Assembly (NCBI GenBank): GCA_003427395.1
Contig: BFEA01000064.1
Coordinates: forward strand, 3,941,158-3,970,507
Source: Chara braunii
Lineage: Eukaryota; Streptophyta; Charophyceae; Charales; Characeae
DNA: 29,350 bases
Direction: 5' to 3'
Below are positions 15,426 through 26,379 of the stretch, one piece after another (position 1 is the stretch's first letter; each line of letters opens with the position of its first letter). The position numbers and the translations under genes were made by a program. Under the pieces are notes generated by a model. That model was not told where the DNA came from. It did no database searches and worked only from the letters and a program-made list of their open reading frames with translations.

Positions 15426-16742
15426 TGTGTGCGTGCTTATCTATTTTTCCTTTTCTTATGTTTTTTTATTTTTTTTAATACATGAAGTGAAAAAAAAAAT
15501 AAATTGTTATACATCTTCGAAATGTATATAACCCTATTTTTAAGCTTGTTTTTCTCGTTTTGTTTTTTAGCCCTAACAATATCTCGATGTGACAAAAAAA
15601 AAAACCTCGTTTCATCTGTTTTTTTTTTATTGTCTTTCTATATATTTTTTAAATATAGTAAAAGCTCAAAAAATAAAAATAAAAATATGAGGTTGTAAAG
15701 CTAAAAAAACTGTATAACCTTATATTTTTTATTTGTTTTTTTTAATTATTTGAGCCCGTGAAAAAAATCATCGCAGGTCCCGTTGTAACCCGTCTAACAA
15801 GCTTTTCAACGAGATTCAATGTGGATTCAATGCGCGTTGAATCTTTCAACGCGAAACCCCCGTTGAATCGATTTTCGAACACACAGGTTGAGACGCCTGC
15901 AAGTGGGAAGGTAGTCTTTCGTTTATTTAGAGACTCATCTTCAAGAAGAAAATGTTTTAAAACGGTCGTGTGAAAGTTCATCCTAGAGAGAGAGCGATGA
16001 TCGGGAGACATAATGAGTGAGACCTCCTTCTACTGAAATGTAGTTAAAAGATTTAATGGCATGGAAAACTGATTTTGAATGATGAAGTCTAGTGAGAAGG
16101 ACCAAGATTTTTTTTTGTCATTGATGGAGTTTGAGATGTCGCAAAGATGGTTCATTTTAGAGATGTCATTGAGATGTGTGACTTTCTTGCTCTGATCAAG
16201 TTGGGAGGCCATGACCTTATCAATCTGGCAGTTATTCTGTTTTGTGAAAGTGGAGAGAATGTCGTGTTTCTTTGTGTTGTCCCACAGAGGACTGGTAAAT
16301 GCCTTTTATGTGTGACAAACCTTTGCGTAGTCCTGCAATAAACATGTATTGTTGCGACACACCGTTCAACCATTTGTGCTAATCTTAGGGCATTTGAAGG
16401 AATACTAAGGTAGCGGTAAAGTTTAGCATCACTAGGGCGCAACCCCTAATGTTGACTGCTGATTGGTGTAAACCTAAATAGCGGGTCCTCGTCATACCAA
16501 GAGAGTAAAGATTTGAAAGGTGTGGCCGCCTGGGAGGGTTTTATTCCTGTGGGATATCATGGGGATAAGAGTCGAGTCAATTGAGTCTTTTGGGGAATCC
16601 TGATTGAATGCATTTCAGGAAAAAACTTATCATGGCTCAACCTGCAAGTGCACTACTGTGATATCCATCATCTCCTTCTTTAGGCGCAGCCTATAACTGA
16701 TATAGTGGCGAATCCGCGACCCCTACATGGAATCTGACTCCG
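15426..16742. other. AT-rich intergenic sequence, no gene recognised
   Basis: Poly-T/A-rich to 15750, then mixed. Short frames near 15742-16011 (-) and 16147-16341 (+) are open but lack recognisable motifs. Confidence 0.45.
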
Positions 16743-17035
16743 CAGATTGATTCGCAAGGTCCAAGAACCTCGGAATCGAATCTCAGTTCGCTCCATTTCA
16801 TTAATAATCGGGCAAGTTATGTGTTTTTTCCGCTGCTACATGCTCGCCTCCCCGCTATCTCCGACTTCGTCCTTACTTCACGTGCACTTGGTGCAACTTT
16901 CTGTCCGGATTCATTTTCCTCCTCTCTGCTTCTCCTTCGCTACCTTCGTACTCCCTGTGTTACCGCTTCGCCCTCTCGCTCGCCTTCAACTTCTTCGTGT
17001 TTTGACCAGTCGCAAAATTGCGTGCTCACCTAGAT
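16743..17035 (+). repeat. Family S repeat plus C/T-rich tract
   Basis: CGCAAGGTCCAAGAACCTCG-GAATCGAATCT, AATCGGGCAAGTTATG and a following CTCGCCTCCCC-type tract align with the minus strand at 27860-27690 (CGCAATGTGCAAGAACCCCA, AAATGGGCGAGATATAC, C/T tract). The frame coding VQEP(R/Q)NRI is shared, but no protein family is recognised. Confidence 0.5.
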
Positions 17036-17390
17036 ACCACAATGGTGATGACCAACGTAGACAGCAGGCTGATGGTCGTGGGTGTCAGAATCACCTAAGG
17101 AGCGTGTATCAACTAATCTACCAAATCGGTCAGCTCTGAAGACAGATCTGCACTGCGACGCAGCGAGTGGGAGGGCGTGGGTCCGCGGCTAAGCCAGCAG
17201 GGTGAGCCTGGGTGAAGCGGATCCCGATGCAGATTTTGGTGGTAGTAACAAATATTCAAAATGAGAATTTTGCCGGTCAAAATGACCTGCTGTTGGGACA
17301 GCTTGGGCCGCGCAGCCAGCACTGCGGCAACCTTTTACTGGTGCCCCCCAACCCCGCCCAGGCATAGTTCACCACCTTGCGTGCCCCAAC
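17036..17390. other. Intergenic sequence, no gene recognised
   Basis: No RNA gene or extended coding frame. A diverged partial unit of the downstream 152-bp repeat may occupy 17330-17390. Confidence 0.4.
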
Positions 17391-17695
17391 GGGCATACTC
17401 ACACTTGAACCTCTCACAACAGATGGTGGGTGGTGGACTGTGTGCCCACAACAAGCCCCACCACCGTAGTTTCTTCCTCCTCGTGGGTCCGGCTCCCACC
17501 GGCTCGCATTCACGATGAACTCCCCATCCGTCGGATCTCAGCGGGCATACTCACACTCAAACCTCTCACGGCAGATGGCGGGTGGCGGACCGTACACCGC
17601 AACGACCCCTGCCACCTAGGCTTCTTTCCGCCTCGTGGGCTAATTTTCCACCTGCTCGCATGCACATTAAACTCCCCAGTCCGAGTTTCAAGACA
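17391..17695 (+). repeat. 152-bp tandem repeat, two units
   Basis: Units start at 17391 and 17543. Both share GGGCATACTCACACT(T/C), AACCTCTCAC, CAGATGG(T/C)GGGTGG(T/C)GGAC, GCCCCACCACC/CCCCTGCCACC, CTTC-TCC/CCGCCTCGTGGG, GCTCGCAT-CAC and GAACTCCCC/AAACTCCCC. Changes are mainly transitions. Confidence 0.85.
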
Positions 17696-17839
17696 ACGAA
17701 TAGAGGAATTTTGCTAGCATCCAGAACCCACGGAAACCCGAGTGGCCCGCAAAGGAGGTGCGTGATCAAGGTCCTCGACGTCAGGCCCGTTGGTCCCGAC
17801 GTCGGCCTCGGAACAGATCGCTGAGTCAAAGACATTGGT

Positions 17840-18091
17840 AAAAATAGAAGTAGGAATAATAATAAAAAAATTAATAAAAATAAGAGAAAACACGGGTCTG
17901 GCTAGCCTACAACGCCGCACATACCCAGGCCCTGCATGGTTGCACCCCGTCGTCAACACACCGCACGCGCCACTTACCTGGGCAAGGACTCAACTCTCGT
18001 CCGCGAGTGCGCCGTGCACTCCTGACGGGGTCGCACCGACGTGGCTTGCAAAAAGCACGCCAAATACTCTTGTAAGGTATTTGGTATAACA
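17840..18091 (-). mobile_element. Family E terminus, third position
   Basis: The minus-strand start at 18091 reads TGTTATACCAAATACC, with the palindrome CCAAATAC-TCTTGTAAG-GTATTTGG (18060-18084) and then GTGCTTTTTGCAAGCCACGT, like the starts at 8102 and 13843. The body beyond ~60 nt is not clearly alignable. An A/T-rich run with AATAATAATAA lies at 17853-17887. Confidence 0.5.
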
Positions 18092-18976
18092 ACGGGGTTC
18101 ACTATGAGTAGTACCTAGTGTACTCATAAAATAGATTCTCATTCAGTATCGTGCGTTATATATCATTATTGAGTAAAGTTTGTGGATAATGATATTCGAT
18201 ATAATACTGGAGCGTGGGTTGTAGTTAGCATCATATTGGTTTTACTTAATTAATTTTATTCTATTAAATTGAAAAGGGATTGATGGCACGACCTACCTCC
18301 ACACAACATCCATGCGCAGCATATGAGAAGCGAGGTAACCCATCAGTATTTTACACATTATGCAGACGAGGACAGTGCTCAACAACACCCCTGTGTTATA
18401 TAGGAGCAGAGGAACTTGAAATGCTCAACAACACTTTTGCGTCATATATTGGTGGGGGCGATATTTGACACAATGTGTGCACATCGCTCCTTCCTATCAA
18501 TGATAATTAGTGTATTAACCAAACAAGCTTCGTTAACAATAGTAGTATGTGTACTATTCAAAGGTAGATAGCCTTAAAAAATGGTAACTTCGTGACCTTG
18601 AAATGTACGACTTTTGTGCTATCTAGTTCCAGTTAAGGAAAAACCAGCAGTGATTGGTTTGTTGAGGGTCTGGTAGTAAACAGTCTGTTGAGAACTTTAA
18701 CAGAGGTTTCTTGTTGAGAAACTTGTAGTGGGCAAATCGTAGTATGAATTAGTTACTGCCCATTTATCGCTTACCTTAGAAACGGATTGTTGCTATGCGC
18801 TTTGGCTACAACTCAATTACCGTGAACCTTTTTGCAGCCAATGTTAGTAGTTTGTTATTGGTAGCAAAAATTGAATGACCTTTAGACTTTCAACTAATGG
18901 AGGTTTCCTTACATACTTTCTAGTTCCTCATCCAGGGGTTATTGCAGTGGATCATTGCAAATAAGGAGATGAGATC
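18092..18976. other. AT-rich block without microsatellites; short direct repeat
   Basis: GTGCTCAACAACACC (about 18375) and ATGCTCAACAACACT (about 18421) form a 47-bp-spaced duplication. Composition and absence of simple repeats differ from both flanks, which suggests a separate origin shared with the ORFs downstream. Confidence 0.4.
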
Positions 18977-19258
18977 ATGGAAATCGAGAAAACATTAATG
19001 ATGCCCTTGACTCTCTATCGGGACAAAGTGGAAGGCCGGAAAGAGAGAAAGGTTGGAGACATTCAATGCTACATAAAGTTAATGAGAGAACAAGCACTAG
19101 GGCTACTGAAGAACCAGAAGTTCATTGAATATATCATATATTTTCACGGATCGGCTAGAAATTGCAGAACACTCTCTCATCCACTGAGGTTGTTGACCGA
19201 GCAAAATGGATCATTAGTGACCAGCAATAAGTTTACCCTAATAGAGGTTCCAGTCTAA
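18977..19258 (+). CDS. Small unknown ORF, 93 aa, related to the next ORF
   Basis: I do not recognise this protein. It is Lys/Glu-rich at the N-terminus. Residues from about 35 on (DIQCYIKLM..., then ALGLLKNQKFIEYIIYF) resemble the ORF at 19375-19653 (DVTHYIASF..., ALSIVKKQSIIEYTVYY) with a four-residue gap between the blocks. Shared residues follow the pattern D(I/V)xxYI and AL(x)2(L/V)KxQx(F/I)IEYx(I/V)Y(F/Y). The start is the first ATG after stops; a purine-rich leader GGAGATGAG precedes it. It is probably a relic of a duplicated gene or an inserted element, and could be chance. Confidence 0.25.
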   Translation: MEIEKTLMMPLTLYRDKVEGRKERKVGDIQCYIKLMREQALGLLKNQKFIEYIIYFHGSARNCRTLSHPLRLLTEQNGSLVTSNKFTLIEVPV

Positions 19259-19374
19259 TTATCTCATGTCAAGTGATCAACTAAGAAAGGGTCAAACTAC
19301 GAGTGATAACAGATAACTCCGTTTGGTAGCACAAGAAACCGTTTGAGTTCTCAGTTAGAGAGAAAGAGGAAGAA

Positions 19375-19653
19375 ATGAGAAAAAAGATTGTTTTGTGGGT
19401 AACATGCAAGACACTACGGATGAGATCAGATAAGTGGAAAGACGATGTGACACACTACATTGCATCATTCAAAAATGAGATGATAAAAGGAGCACTTAGT
19501 ATTGTTAAAAAACAATCCATAATCGAGTACACAGTGTATTACCAGAATCTGAGTGGCAAAACGATCAGCACAACCACATCATTTGAGACAGTTGAGCAAG
19601 CAACCAACAGTAATTGTCATTCACATGAGCATAGTTCAATTATTTTTAGCTAA
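19375..19653 (+). CDS. Small unknown ORF, 92 aa, related to the previous ORF
   Basis: Unrecognised protein with the same core pattern as the ORF at 18977-19258, ending in a Ser/His-rich tail. An overlapping +1 frame (19553-19741) continues with LVLTNLNQIALKDAFQYRYV, hinting at a frameshift in an originally longer frame. It is preceded by the purine-rich leader GAGAAAGAGGAAGAA. No domain is assigned. Confidence 0.25.
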   Translation: MRKKIVLWVTCKTLRMRSDKWKDDVTHYIASFKNEMIKGALSIVKKQSIIEYTVYYQNLSGKTISTTTSFETVEQATNSNCHSHEHSSIIFS

Positions 19654-19739
19654 TGGGTTAGTCTTGACTAACCTCAATCAGATCGCTCTGAAGGATGCTT
19701 TCCAGTATCGATATGTCAGTGTGGTCGGTTTCAGACAAT

Positions 19740-20310
19740 AAGAGATATCAATCTTTGTGGTTTTCACAAAGTTTGCAGAGGGGACAATCCAAGATCTGAG
19801 GATCTATGTGAAGAAGGCGAAAGAGACTCATGAGCATTTTGACTCGGTTGGGGTTACAACCAACACAGTATGTTGAGGAGAGAGCACAAATAAGTCAATA
19901 AGATATAACGTTGATCCATAGCTTTTGTCTCAAATTATACACTAACTATCCTAGGTATTTAGTCTCTTTCTACCTCATCGATGATTCTTACTGGAGTGAT
20001 CTGGTTGACCTGGCAAAGATGTATATCTTATCAACAAAGATTGACTATGAGGCAAAGATAGAGCCTTTGGAGTTCCGACATCTCAGACGAGGGATTTTTT
20101 TCATGCCATATTTTCTTACCCTGTGGGAGAAGTTCTATTCTATGCTTGATGTCAGAATCTTTAGTCTTTGATGAACCTATTCCTAACTCATTGATTTTAG
20201 GTGGCTCTATGTTACTAGACCACAATCTCAAGATGTACACAGACGTGGTTCAAGACACAAGAGTGTTGGTCATGTCTTTTCATCTGTACTTTCTGAGATT
20301 ATTATAAGTT
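19740..20310 (+). pseudogene. Broken open frames of unknown origin
   Basis: A frame from 19740 reads FTKFAEGTIQDLRIYVKKAK and stops at about 19876. A second from 19911 runs to 20171 (contains YWSDLVDLAKMYILSTKIDY). A third, shifted by +1, continues to a stop at about 20306 with LVFDEPIPNSLILGGSMLLD. Adjacent frames joining by single-base shifts look like one decayed coding region. The minus strand is also open over 20031-20240, so coding on either strand is unproven. No family is recognised. Confidence 0.3.
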
Positions 20311-21249
20311 CTCACTTTCCCTTTTGATTTAGTCAGTCCTGATTCGTTTGCATTGACATTGCTTGAGATTATGTTCTCTGTTGACCTTTTCACTGTTTTC
20401 AAAATTTATGAATTGGCAAAAAACTGGATACGTGAACGACATTTTTAAATTTTATAATTTAGTATTCACATGATCATTGTTGTTCCGAATCATAATGAAA
20501 GATTCTTGAGACCGGGGAATGGCGTAGACCACAATTGAAGGGTCTCGCTGGAAGGGGGATGCACAAAACAGGAAGAGATTTGCATTATTTTATTTATTCA
20601 CTTATTGCAAAACCACTCAAAATCTTGTGTGACAGCTTGTTGGTTTTCTGGTCGTCAGAGATGACCTGGCTAGAAAAAGTGTGACACGACGCACCAAGAG
20701 GAGGAGACCGTGCGCAATAGCGCACACGAAGCGGAGGAAACTGCGCGCAATAACACGCAGCCACACGCGCCTGCGCGTGAGCAAGGGAGACTGCGCGCAT
20801 TCGCCCACCAGCGGGAGGGCTGCATGCGTCAACTCGCAGCTGCGCGCATTAGCATGCATCCGCGCGCCACCAAAGGGAAGTCGCGCTCGTTCGTATGCCA
20901 TTGGAGAAACGCCACGCGAATCTGCGTGCCAGTCGGGAAAAGAAAATAGTGCACACGCACGTGCTTTGTTTGGAGGAGAAGGGAAACGTGCACTGCAGAG
21001 TGGTTACGAGGGCATTATGATCAACAACATCAGCGAGAGTGAGTGCGGAACGACAGACACCACGCCGAGCCTCACGATCATAGGATTCATCATCGTCATT
21101 ATCATCATCACCGTCTTCAGTTCGCACGGGCACGCAGAACGGAGCGGTGAACTCGTACCGACTGGGGGTTCGACGCGCTGCTGGAGATGAGGCCCTTCCA
21201 GACTTGATTTTAACACGATCAAACTACATGAGTGGTCATACCCGATTGG
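20311..21249. other. Intergenic sequence with a degenerate GCGC-rich repeat
   Basis: From 20700 to 20960 the words GCGCGCA, CACGC and GCGCGCC recur, giving Arg/Ala/Ser-rich frames on both strands. A CATCATCGTCATTATCATC stretch follows (about 21085-21115). The 169-aa plus frame at 20681-21190 is best explained by these low-complexity tracts. Confidence 0.45.
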
Positions 21250-21410
21250 GAATTTACTTAGATTCGATTGGACTGGGGCCAGTTATTCCCACACGAAGGT
21301 CTGATAGCGACTTCACTCAGATTAATTGGACTAGGACCGAATTATTCCCGCACGAAGACCTAACAGGGATTTCACATATATTCAATTGGACTGGGATCAG
21401 GATCCGACGT
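21250..21410 (+). repeat. ~59-bp tandem repeat, 2.5 units
   Basis: ATTGGACT(G/A)GG recurs at 21267, 21325 and 21385 (periods 58 and 60). Units share TTATTCCC(A/G)CACGAAG(G/A), C(T/C)(G/A)A-AG and GA(C/T)TTCAC. Confidence 0.85.
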
Positions 21411-22316
21411 GCGAGAGGGCAAAGGGGGGGACTTCCCTGTCTTGATTGGTCATGGTCAAAATTTTGAATTGTATGGCCGAGACAAAGTTTCTTTATCAGA
21501 CAGTGAGCCAAAAGAGGGGAGGGGGGGGGGGATGGTAAAGGTAAAACTTGAACTTTGGCCCCAATGGGGCCACGACTACACGTCTAACACCGAGAGTTCT
21601 AGTACAGTGCCCTGGGACCGACGTTCCCGTTATAGGCGGCACCCTATGGGCCGGAGGTTTAGATATAGGCTATTTGTATGTTTTGTTGGAACTAAGACAA
21701 ACTTTCGAGATTCAGAATTTGTCACTATCGGTTAACAGGAACCCTACTTTCGGCCCCAAGTTAACCCACAAGTTTGGTGTTTGTTGGGGACTTGGAGTTC
21801 ACTGTTTTGGCGAGCCCTGAAGATCCTGAAAACTAAAAAAATATTTTTCCTTAGATTGCACTTTTGTCTGCGGTTTAAGACCTCTTTGATTATTATTATT
21901 ATTATTATTTTTTTTTTGGTTTATTTGATGTCCACTCTATAGAATGGTGACAAGTGTGACTTAAGAGGTGTGGGACGTTTGTTATAATGACCCTGAAAAA
22001 ATCATGAAAATTTGGGCCTCCGTTACCCATCTCTCACATTGGCCCCACTCCTGAGGCCGGCTGCTGTGCAGTTTCTCGTATCATTTTTGACTAAGTTAAA
22101 TGATTATTTTATTTTTTTCCTAAATTTGAGTGCGTCTTCTGCATTTGGTTTGTTTTTTTGGACTAACCTGGTTTTCCCCTACAGGTTACAGGAGTCTCAA
22201 GACAACCCTCCGGTGGGTGATAGACATGGTGTAAATCACAGGGTTGCTTCGGCGTATCGGCAGAACCCTTCTACCGATCCACAACGTTCAACCCTTGCAT
22301 AGACATCTACATAAGG
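21411..22316. other. Intergenic sequence, no gene recognised
   Basis: It contains a G-run at 21520-21531, an ATT run on plus (AAT tail on minus, 21889-21910) and short frames only. Confidence 0.45.
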
Positions 22317-23300
22317 CGTATGGCTAGACCGTCCTATCCTAAGAGTACGTTTAGACATCCTAAGCAATTGACATATAACAGATGACCAGACCACTCCATC
22401 TTAGGGGTGTGTCTAATATTTATTTAGGCAACGACACAAGGTATATGACTAGGCTGCCCTATCCTAGGGGTACGCCTAGCCCTGCCCAAACAACTACATG
22501 TAGCATAAGACTAGATTGCCCCATCATAGGGGTACGCCTACCTTGCCTAGACAACAAGGTTACAACGTATGACTGGACCACCACATCGTAGGGGTACGCT
22601 GAGCCTCTGTAACGACAACAACATTCAACATGTAAATTTACAAGTTATTTTTATGTTCAAGGAAGACAATCAGACCGCCCCAACCTAGCAATATGCCCAA
22701 CAGTGCTTTAACCATATTTAAGCTCGTTAATTAGTTTTCTACTAACTCTCGTTTTTTTCATGTTATCACGGGCATAAGACTGGACCGCCCCATCGGGCCC
22801 ATCCTAGGGGTACGTCCAGTCTGTCAGGGTTACCATCAATGATTATACTTTGAATTTGTAATTCTTTGACTTGTCTTATAACTAGCCTATTGACCAGACC
22901 GCTTCATCCTTGGGTACGTCTAGTCTACCAAAATAATATATTTAATGTATATAATACCATATTTTATATTATAGTTTCAATTAAGTTCATGGCTCGTAAG
23001 AAGGCCGACCCATCCTAGAAGTATGTCTAGCCTCTGTCATATTCTCTCACAGAAATAAAGCAATGAGTTGGGGTCACATAACCTAGAGTGGACCTAACTC
23101 TTTTCAATGAACAAAGAAAGCATGGATTCTAAACCACCCAACTTAGGGACAAGTTCATCCTCCGTTCAGATGCCGCAATAAGAAACATGCCACTGGATCG
23201 CCCAACCTATGAAAATTAAGCAAGTAGCCTGCAAGTCCTAAACAAAACACAACATTGGACCACTCAACCTAGAGATTACATTCAGTCTTTGGTTGACCCA
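22317..23300 (+). repeat. Array of ~60-bp units, several forming a conserved hairpin
   Basis: The core GACTAGAC-CGCCCC-ATCCTA-GGGGTAC-GTCTAGTC recurs at about 22322, 22384, 22447, 22509, 22571, 22670, 22778 and 22892, with weaker copies at about 23000, 23060, 23125, 23190 and 23255. Best stems: GACTGGAC (22778-22785) with GTCCAGTC (22814-22821), perfect; GACCAGAC (22892-22899) with GTCTAGTC (22918-22925), one mismatch; CTAGGC (22449-22454) with GCCTAG (22474-22479); CTAGAC (22324-22329) with GTTTAG (22349-22354). The inner CCCC/GGGG stem closes an ATCCTA loop. Spacing is regular (~62 bp) at first and loosens downstream. Confidence 0.8.
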
Positions 23301-24532
23301 GTTTGATGCAAGTAAAACCAACATTGTTTCCCCTTTATCACTCTTCCCCTGTACATTCTCTCTGCTTTCAAGCAAATAACATGAATGCCACGCATAATTA
23401 ATTTAATTACCTTCATATTAAGTCTTGAAATGAAATTACATAAAAAAGTGCATTCTCAGTCGTACTTGCAGACAAAAAGAGAGCAATACAACTAAGGGAA
23501 TATGAGATCACACGCATAAGACAATCGTATACCCAATAGTTTCCTGCCTTCATAACCCCACTTGGGCTTCAGCAGAGCTCCCACAATCGATGGGTCAACC
23601 CCCCATAGGGCCTTGCTGCAGTCTTGTAAGTTATAACCCCACCCGCCGCCTTCCTCTCCCAAATGTCAGAGTAGACCGAGAGTAAAAAAGGTAGAGGAAG
23701 AAAAGTCGGTCTCTCACGGCACAAGAATGGTGTACTCAAACTCACGTGGAGAGGGCCTTGTTGCCTTCCAGTCCTAAGGGCCCCGCAATGGTGGCCAATC
23801 GCCAAAGATAACTGAAAATCCGAGTTGCAGTCTGAAACCCGTTGATGTCTAACAAACTTGTTGTCGAGACCAACCCAACCTACCGCATTAACAGCGGTAC
23901 GCCTTACCGAATCAATATCACCCCAAGCACCAGGTCGCTGATGTTTGAGAACGGAGGGCAGCAACATGACTCCCCTGTTTCACAGTCAACAGTCTTCTCA
24001 AACCTTAGTGGTCGAATGGTCACGTCTAACAGTAGTAGTATTGGTTCTTAGCAGCAATGGTACCGATATTAGCGGCCCATGTTGACATAAGCTTCTTCCG
24101 TGCCACCACATAAGTACAATCAACCCCCTGCTCTGCTCGAATTACACAGGTATCACAGTTGTATGTGCTGCCACAGAACAATTAATGACGAATGGCAGGC
24201 GGTCCCCTTTCTAGCTTCACAATTCTCTCCCCCTCTTAAGTTTCCTCCTCCTGCTCTATCTTCTTCTTCGATGTCTCTTTTTCTTCAGATCCTTACTCAA
24301 CTTGTCTCCCTCGAACGCTCTTAACTTACTCATTGAGCAAGTTCACTGAATTTCCGCAGATACCTGGTCACGATCTCTGTTGGATTGGCGGGAAAAAACA
24401 CAACCACCATGACTACATCCTACCCCACTCTAACTAGAACTACCAAATGAAGATGACCACTTCGAATGAGAGCAGTCAACACAAAATGAAGGAGATGGCG
24501 AACATGGATAATACCTGCACAGATGCTCCAGC
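23301..24532. other. Intergenic sequence, no gene recognised
   Basis: The minus strand is open at 23569-23967 (132 aa) with no recognisable motif and no relative in this window. CAGTAGTAGTATTGG (about 24030) and C/T-rich 24220-24320 are low complexity. Confidence 0.4.
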
Positions 24533-24897
24533 AATCACCAAATGTGGAAAATGAGAACGAATCTTCCACTAAAACATTGGAAGATAAACCGTGATCACCA
24601 TTACCAAGTAGGTGGTTGGCAGTGAATCGTAGTATCTTCTCCTCGGTCGCTCCGTTGTCCTCCCTTACCTTTTTTGCACCTGCCCTACCGCCCCCCCGAC
24701 AAGGTTCACACGATTCTTGCAGGCACAATCGAAGACGAGCTGGTACGATCACAGTTGCAACTCAACTTCCATATACCGATTATGTGACTCCGTGTAAACC
24801 TTCCTCACATCTTGTGAAGGTGCCATGACCTCGTTACTGCGCACCTCAACTCTCGGTCCCCGCGCGACTCCCTTAGTCATCCAGGTACACGACTTTT

Positions 24898-24960
<63 letters not shown>

Positions 24961-25530
24961 GGTTAGTACCAGATCGTACTAATCGGTCGAATTCACCCGA
25001 CAGTGACAATCACCAAGGTAAACATCATCACAACCATCACCAAGATCAAGGTCGAGATTGGACCAGTAAGGTGAGCACGATCTCGACCACAATGACCAGT
25101 TGATGAGCACAACGGGTTCTTAACAATAAACGCGCATAGCAGTATGACCTCGAAGATGACTACGACAAGCACCGTATCAACAACCACAAAGATTAAGGTC
25201 GGGATGGCAATAATAACCTGGAGCAATGTCTCGATCACCAACGAGCACGTCAAAAGTGAATTCGACAAGCACCACGACTCGGATCACGATGATGAGAACG
25301 ATATGAAGGGATGGCTACGCGATGACGACCACCAAGAAGACGACCGATACGGCGAACACTGCAATCACTTTGATGACGAAGATGAGTTGCGGAATCACGG
25401 TGATGACGACCAACGCCATGATCCCAGTGATGGTGATCGCAATGATTATCAGGAATCACGATGATGGGCCCCTCTCCACTACTCACCAAATGTGCAAAAT
25501 GAGAATGGATCTTTCATTAGAACACCGCCT
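24533..25530 (+). repeat. Direct repeat pair ~950 bp apart
   Basis: CACCAAATGTGGAAAATGAG (from 24536) with ACGAATCTTCCACTAAAACA matches CACCAAATGTGCAAAATGAG (from 25485) with ATGGATCTTTCATTAGAACA. Only about 45 bp at each end align by eye; the interval includes the CT tract and CAY/GAY-rich DNA. Confidence 0.7.
24881..24958 (+). repeat. (CT)n microsatellite preceded by CAG|GTACAC
   Basis: A CT run (24902-24958) follows CCAGGTACAC (24881-24890) and a T-run, again a donor-like motif before a pyrimidine tract. Confidence 0.95.
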
Positions 25531-25680
25531 GGTTCATTGGCCTGATGACGACGAGAAGTACCATCACGTGCAAACCAAAGCGGCAATGATGACCAAGATA
25601 ATGACTACGGCTGCCTCAATGACAACTCTTCTACGAAAACGACCAATGTCAAGGTGAACACGATCGTTTCACCCCATTTA
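25000..25680 (+). repeat. CAY/GAY-rich degenerate trinucleotide region
   Basis: CATCACAACC, GATGACGACC, CACGATGATGAG and similar words recur. The 106-aa Asp/His-rich plus frame (25144-25464) and frames on the other strand follow from this bias. Confidence 0.6.
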
Positions 25681-26321
25681 CTCCCCCACCTTTGTTTCTC
25701 TGCTTTCTTGCACACACTCACATGTGCACTGCACTCAGTGGTCTGAGTCGAGGGGTGAACCTTCCCTTACAACGCATCCATTCATGACGCCCAACAAACA
25801 TAGCCACCACAGCAAGACGAGAGCGCAACACTCGTGAGCAACATCTAAGCGGGGTTCATGAGCCCCATGATAATGGCTATCAAACAAACGAGCCCCTCTC
25901 CTTTTTTCTCTCCTCTTCGTCCTTTCCCGTTGAGTAGCGGGACTTAGCTTCAGCTTCTGACTTAAGGGAAAAAAAACTAGAACGTACCAGTCTTTTGTTG
26001 TAGCCTAAATCCACACATCTTCACTAGTGTAATACTTGGTATGCTGAAGCCCGATCATCAATTATTCTACTGTTAATGAATCCGCTTTCATCGATGCATG
26101 AGATTCATCTGGCTAAAAAGGCTATAGCAAACGTCACTAAAAAAATCAAATCAAATAAAAAGAAAGATAAAAAAACATTCGTGCAACGGGGTTCAAGCAA
26201 TCGCATGACAGATTTCACGAGCCCGATCAGAGTAGCATTAGTACCCCAAATGTATCTGCCCGCGGTCGCTTCCCTGCCATCCAATATGAACATCTCATGG
26301 TTGCACGAGAACCACGTAAGG
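25681..26321. other. Intergenic sequence, no gene recognised
   Basis: Mixed composition. The plus frame starting at 26076 overlaps the antisense of the U6-derived segment and shows no domain. Confidence 0.45.
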
Positions 26322-26379
26322 AGGAACCTTGGTAATCTTCTCTATATCGTTCCAATTTTAACGGAATGTCATGAAGGAC
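26322..26379 (-). pseudogene. U6 snRNA-derived segment fused to family E (second copy)
   Basis: Read on the minus strand from 26379: GTCCTTCATGACATTCCGTT, then AAAATTGGAACGATATAGAG, then AAGATTACCAAGG. This follows U6 from nucleotide 1 to about 54. The ATAGAGA (U6 ACAGAGA) and the preceding AAAATTGGAACGAT are nearly exact. The AGC triad is changed to ACC. The 16 bases before U6 (GCTGCCCCGATTCA versus GCTACCCCGACAGA at 7264-7279) match the first copy, so both derive from one fusion. Confidence 0.8.

Noticed and set aside
20681-21190. 169-aa plus frame with a hydrophobic stretch resembling a membrane segment
   Set aside because: The Arg/Ala part is a degenerate GCGC-rich repeat and the Ile/Val run comes from a CATCATCGTCATTATC tract.
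22317-23300. CRISPR array
   Set aside because: Units are diverged, spacing is irregular, the genome is eukaryotic and there are no unique spacers of uniform length.
23569-23967. 132-aa minus-strand frame
   Set aside because: No motif and no relative in the window; its length is not exceptional for this composition.
25144-25464. Asp/His-rich 106-aa frame that could suggest metal binding
   Set aside because: It is produced by GAY/CAY trinucleotide bias, and neighbouring frames are equally open.
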